NCBI GenBank assembly: GCA_018873225.1
Contig: JAEILZ010000002.1
Location: forward strand, 3,906,001 to 3,970,000
Source: [Phialemoniopsis] sp. UDSM-2020
Lineage: Eukaryota > Ascomycota > Sordariomycetes > Thyridiales > Thyridiaceae
Direction: 5' to 3'
Length of the DNA stretch: 64,000 bases
A model generated the notes under the pieces. It searched no databases and was not told where the DNA came from. It saw only the letters and a program-made list of their open reading frames with translations. Below, one piece after another: positions 60,964 through 64,000 of this stretch (position 1 is the first letter of the stretch; each line of letters starts with the position of its first letter). The position numbers were made by a program, and so were the translations under genes.

Positions 60964-61606
60964 AGTTCGAAAATTGAGACTGGGGAAATAAAGGGGAAAG
61001 AAGCTAGTGGTTGAGTGTGATGTTGATGTCAAAGCTAGACAGAGAAGTTGGAGACTCTCCAATGCTTTTATCAGTCTGCAGTTGACATCCAAAGCAGACA
61101 GTCAGAAGCAAATAAGCTTATTTTCTCGTGTCTGAAAAAAGATTGACGGCAATTGTGGTTCCCCATGGGGTCTCTTTAGACTCTCGACAAGGGCGCAAGC
61201 GCCTCAAGCGAGTTTCGGGAGGCTCGTGTGGAGTTGAAGCGAATCTCGGGACTGGCGATGCACCCGCACTAGAGGGGAGCGAACTTCGCTTCCTCACCTT
61301 CAACAGAGCCAAGCCACCCTCGCCGACCCAACATTGCGGACCGCTGCCAAGATACGGAGTTCGACCCATGGCAGGACCCAGATATATGCTTCCGCCGCAA
61401 GTGAAGTCCGGCCCTATTACTCTCGCCCGATATAACTATCCATGATGGCCATGCAGGCCAAGATGTGGCTTTGACACCGAGACGACGCGTCTACCTCCAT
61501 ATCTCCATTGATCTTTAATAGGGATCGACTGAAACACAGTGACCGCTGATCCCTCTTGCGACTCTCGCCTGTGTGTATCGAGAGAAGCCGACTCAAACCA
61601 GCAGCC
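60964..61606. other. Divergent promoter region (MFS / beta-lactamase-fold hydrolase)
   Basis: 643 bp between divergent starts, holding the shared regulatory elements described separately at 61208-61412. No other gene seen. Confidence 0.5.
61208..61412. promoter_or_regulatory. Cluster of three palindromic elements plus TGAAGTCCGG
   Basis: GCGAGTTTCGG (61208-61218), GCGAATCTCGG (61239-61249) and the perfect GCGAACTTCGC (61279-61289) lie 31 and 40 bp apart. TGAAGTCCGG follows at 61403-61412. They sit 245-450 bp from the MFS start and 195-400 bp from the beta-lactamase-type gene, so could serve both. Confidence 0.55.
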
Positions 61607-63382
61607 ATGGCCTCATCCACCACCACGGCGGCCCACCAGGACGGCCTCCCGCGCGCCTCGCCCGAGAGCGCCGGCATCGACCCGGCCGACATCGCCGCCT
61701 TCCTCGACGACCTCACGGCCTCGGACGTCGAGCTGCACCACATGATGCTCTTCCGCGCCGGCGCCGTCGTCGCCGAGGGCTCCTGGTGGCCCTACCGCGC
61801 CGACAGGCCGCACATGCTGCACTCGGCCACCAAGAGCTTCCTCGCCGTCGCCGTCGGGCTCGCCATCGAGGAAGGGTTCCTCGCGCTCGACACCAAGGTC
61901 GTCGACGTTTTTGCGGACCGATTGACAGGGAAAGAGATCCCGGCCAACTTGGCGGCCATGACGGTCGAGGACCTGCTCACCCAGACGAGCGGGCACGGCC
62001 ACGGCGTCTCGGGCGGCGAGTGGCGCGGCATCAAGACGAGCTGGGTCGACGAGTTCTTCCGCCTGCCCGTCGTGCACGCGCCCGGCTCGACGTTTGTCTA
62101 CACGAGCGCCACGAGCTTCATGCTCTCGGCCCTCGTCTCCGCCACCACGGGCACCACCGTCCGCGAGTTTCTCGAGCCGCGCCTCTTCCGGCCCCTGGGC
62201 ATCAAGCTGCTCGCCTGGGACGTCGGTCCGGACGGGATATGCCCCGGAGGCAACGGTATCAGTTGTCTACCTTCCGACTTCCTCAAGCTCGGCATCCTGC
62301 ACCTGCAAAAGGGTAAGTGGGAAGGCAAACAAATCCTGCCCGAGAGCTGGGCCGTGGCCTCAACGAAGAGCCAGCGCGGCAACATGCACGGGTACCACTG
62401 GTGGACCAACGAGCAGGGCCACTTCTGGGCGAGCGGCATGTTTGGGCAGCTCTGCGTCGTCTTCCCGCAGCACGACGCCGTGCTCGTCACCACGGGCGCC
62501 GTGGCCCAGGGCGCCGACCCGCTGCACGCGGTCATCTGGCGGCACTTCCCCAAGCTGCTCGGCAGCTCCTCCAACCTGCTACCCGACAAAGCCTCATCAT
62601 CGCAGGACCTCACATCCCGCCTATCCTCCCTACGCCTCCCACAGCTCGCCATCGCAGGCGACCCGAACCCAGAGCTCGAGGCCCTCGTCTCCGGCGAGCG
62701 CTTCACCTGCGCCCTCCCCAACGCAGACACAGTGCACTCCTTCGCCTTCGCCTTCAACACCACCAACAACACTCTGACATTCCACCTCCAAGACGGCCGG
62801 GGCCACCACACCCTCGAGGCAGGCCTCTCCGGCACGACGGCGGAGAGCGTGACCACGCTGTCCGGCGCATCCCTCCACCACGGCTACGAGCCGGCGTCCC
62901 TCCGCGCCGTCGCGTCCGCGGGCTGGACCTCGCCCACCACGCTCCGCCTCGTGGTGCAGTACGTCGAGACGGCCTTCCGCGACACCCTCGACGTCCGCTT
63001 CTTCGGCTCCTCCGCGCCAGACACGACGTTCGCCCAGCTCGACCGCAGCGTGAGCGTAAACTCCTTCGCGACGCGGCGCCCGAGCCTCTTCGGCGCGGTC
63101 CTGCGCTCCGGCAAGGAACTGACGGCGCCGGAGCTGGAGCAAGCGATGAAGACGGCGTCGCGGAAGGTTTTCTCGACGGCGGGGAGCACGGTGGGCGAGC
63201 TGCTCGACGACCCGGCGGCGCGGGCCGTGCTCGAGAGCGAGGCGCCGCAGCTCCTCGTCGACTCGCGGCTCGACAAGGCGCGCAAGTACACGTTTGACTT
63301 GATCACGCGGCATGCTGGATTGGAGGTTGAGGACCTCGCGAGGATCAACGAGAAGCTGGCGGCCATCTCGCCCGCGGCGTGA
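61607..63382 (+). CDS. Beta-lactamase-fold serine hydrolase (class C/esterase type)
   Basis: One exon of 591 aa. The N-terminal 340 residues follow the class C beta-lactamase/esterase family (EstB, 6-aminohexanoate-dimer hydrolase relatives): the SXXK nucleophile motif Ser73-A-T-K76 in LHSATKSFLAVAVGLAIEEG, then MTVEDLLTQTSGH, a Y-X-S motif at Tyr165 (VYTSATSFMLS), the FLEPRLFRPLGI block and YHWWTNEQGHFWASGMFGQ near the third motif. The last 230 residues form a separate region with strand-rich sequence (FAFNTTNNTLTFHL) and an unassigned helical end. No signal peptide, so a cytosolic esterase, amidase or lactonase is likelier than a resistance enzyme. The start at 61607 replaces an in-frame TTG further upstream. 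Confidence 0.85.
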   Translation: MASSTTTAAHQDGLPRASPESAGIDPADIAAFLDDLTASDVELHHMMLFRAGAVVAEGSWWPYRADRPHMLHSATKSFLAVAVGLAIEEGFLALDTKVVDVFADRLTGKEIPANLAAMTVEDLLTQTSGHGHGVSGGEWRGIKTSWVDEFFRLPVVHAPGSTFVYTSATSFMLSALVSATTGTTVREFLEPRLFRPLGIKLLAWDVGPDGICPGGNGISCLPSDFLKLGILHLQKGKWEGKQILPESWAVASTKSQRGNMHGYHWWTNEQGHFWASGMFGQLCVVFPQHDAVLVTTGAVAQGADPLHAVIWRHFPKLLGSSSNLLPDKASSSQDLTSRLSSLRLPQLAIAGDPNPELEALVSGERFTCALPNADTVHSFAFAFNTTNNTLTFHLQDGRGHHTLEAGLSGTTAESVTTLSGASLHHGYEPASLRAVASAGWTSPTTLRLVVQYVETAFRDTLDVRFFGSSAPDTTFAQLDRSVSVNSFATRRPSLFGAVLRSGKELTAPELEQAMKTASRKVFSTAGSTVGELLDDPAARAVLESEAPQLLVDSRLDKARKYTFDLITRHAGLEVEDLARINEKLAAISPAA

Positions 63383-64000
63383 GTGAGGGCGCGTGCAAGT
63401 GAATAACCACGGATGCTGGAGTAGAGTCGGGTGTTCCTTCATCAAGTTGTTAGAAGAGTAGAAAAGAATAGAGCTCCGTCAGTTAGTCGGTCAACATGTA
63501 AACAAGCCACACATATGTTGGTAGAGAGGTCGAGTGGATGGGGATGATGCATGTATTTACTCGTAGAATGCTCCCATCGATGCTACACAGACGTACACCT
63601 GATACACACACAATTCTATTTGCCTCCATCCGTTCTCATGCTTTATCCCGTCCTGTCTCCCGATATCAGTCAATTAACCCAAGAAGAGGGTCTCCGAGTC
63701 GTCCGCCCGTATGAAAGAAAACGCCTGAAAACGCCTTACGTCTCTTCCACATGTTCATCGTCATTAGTACTCGGGAAGGAATGGTGTTTGCATCAATGCC
63801 AAACAACCTAAACCCCACGAAAGCGCATCCCTTCCTGTCTTGCCTTCTTCACGCATCCAATCGTACAAAGTGAGGTATATACCAAAGGGAGACATAAAAG
63901 GAGAGCGACGGACACGTATGTACCACCTCCTGTGTGCTGTGTCACTTTTGCTCCTGTCAAAAACTCTTGCTCCACCATCGCCCCCTGACCAGCTTCCCGC
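63383..64000. other. 3' flank, no gene recognised
   Basis: Open frames here are short and featureless. Nothing identifiable to the window's end. Confidence 0.4.

Noticed and set aside
62317..63297. Long frames overlapping the beta-lactamase-fold gene on both strands
   Set aside because: Shadows; the frame at 61607-63382 holds the SXXK and Y-X-S motifs.
61607..63382. Antibiotic-resistance beta-lactamase
   Set aside because: The fold motifs are those of broad esterase/amidase relatives; it lacks a signal peptide and has a long extra C-terminal region.

Overview
The window is genomic DNA from a filamentous ascomycete (Pezizomycotina), most likely a Sordariomycete. The genes are separated by long spacers. 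Most carry short introns of about 50 to 110 bp with GTRNGT donors, CTAAC-like branch sites and YAG acceptors. The gene families are typical of mould genomes: a HET-domain protein, LaeA-like methyltransferase, Zn2Cys6 regulators, a thaumatin-like secreted protein, a GPI-anchored wall protein, GH125, Pex6 and a Chk2-type kinase. I rebuilt the spliced genes by hand; every model below keeps an open frame across all its junctions.

Left part (1-20.5 kb) is gene-poor. It holds a thaumatin-like secreted protein (1.8-2.6 kb), a nine-exon LaeA-like methyltransferase (3.0-4.5 kb), the N-terminal stub of an amino-acid permease cut off where it meets the 3' end of a GH125 mannosidase gene (6.6-9.2 kb), about 7 kb with no convincing gene, a small GPI-anchored Ser/Thr-rich protein (16.5-17.0 kb) and a Tyr-rich coiled-coil protein (19.8-20.5 kb).

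The middle (21.6-41.2 kb) is mainly housekeeping: an SH3BGR-like thioredoxin-fold protein convergent with the peroxisomal AAA-ATPase Pex6, a HET-domain protein, a membrane-anchored steryl-ester-hydrolase-type lipase, eIF3m (with a peculiar in-frame upstream ORF) and an FHA-domain checkpoint kinase.

The right part (41.6-63.4 kb) looks like a catabolic neighbourhood: an AtuA-like (DUF1446/DUF4387) protein, a Zn2Cys6 regulator, an AtsA-type arylsulfatase, a regulator with two tandem zinc clusters divergent from a sugar/quinate-type MFS transporter, a disordered coiled-coil protein, an alpha/beta hydrolase, and a second MFS transporter divergent from a beta-lactamase-fold hydrolase. Three promoter regions (AtuA-like; alpha/beta hydrolase; MFS with beta-lactamase) share an exact palindrome GCGAANTTCGC. 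Two of them also share a TGAAGTCCGG element. This points to four genes under common control by one regulator, possibly the zinc-cluster protein beside the AtuA-like gene. The substrate is unknown. This putative regulon is the most interesting feature of the window.
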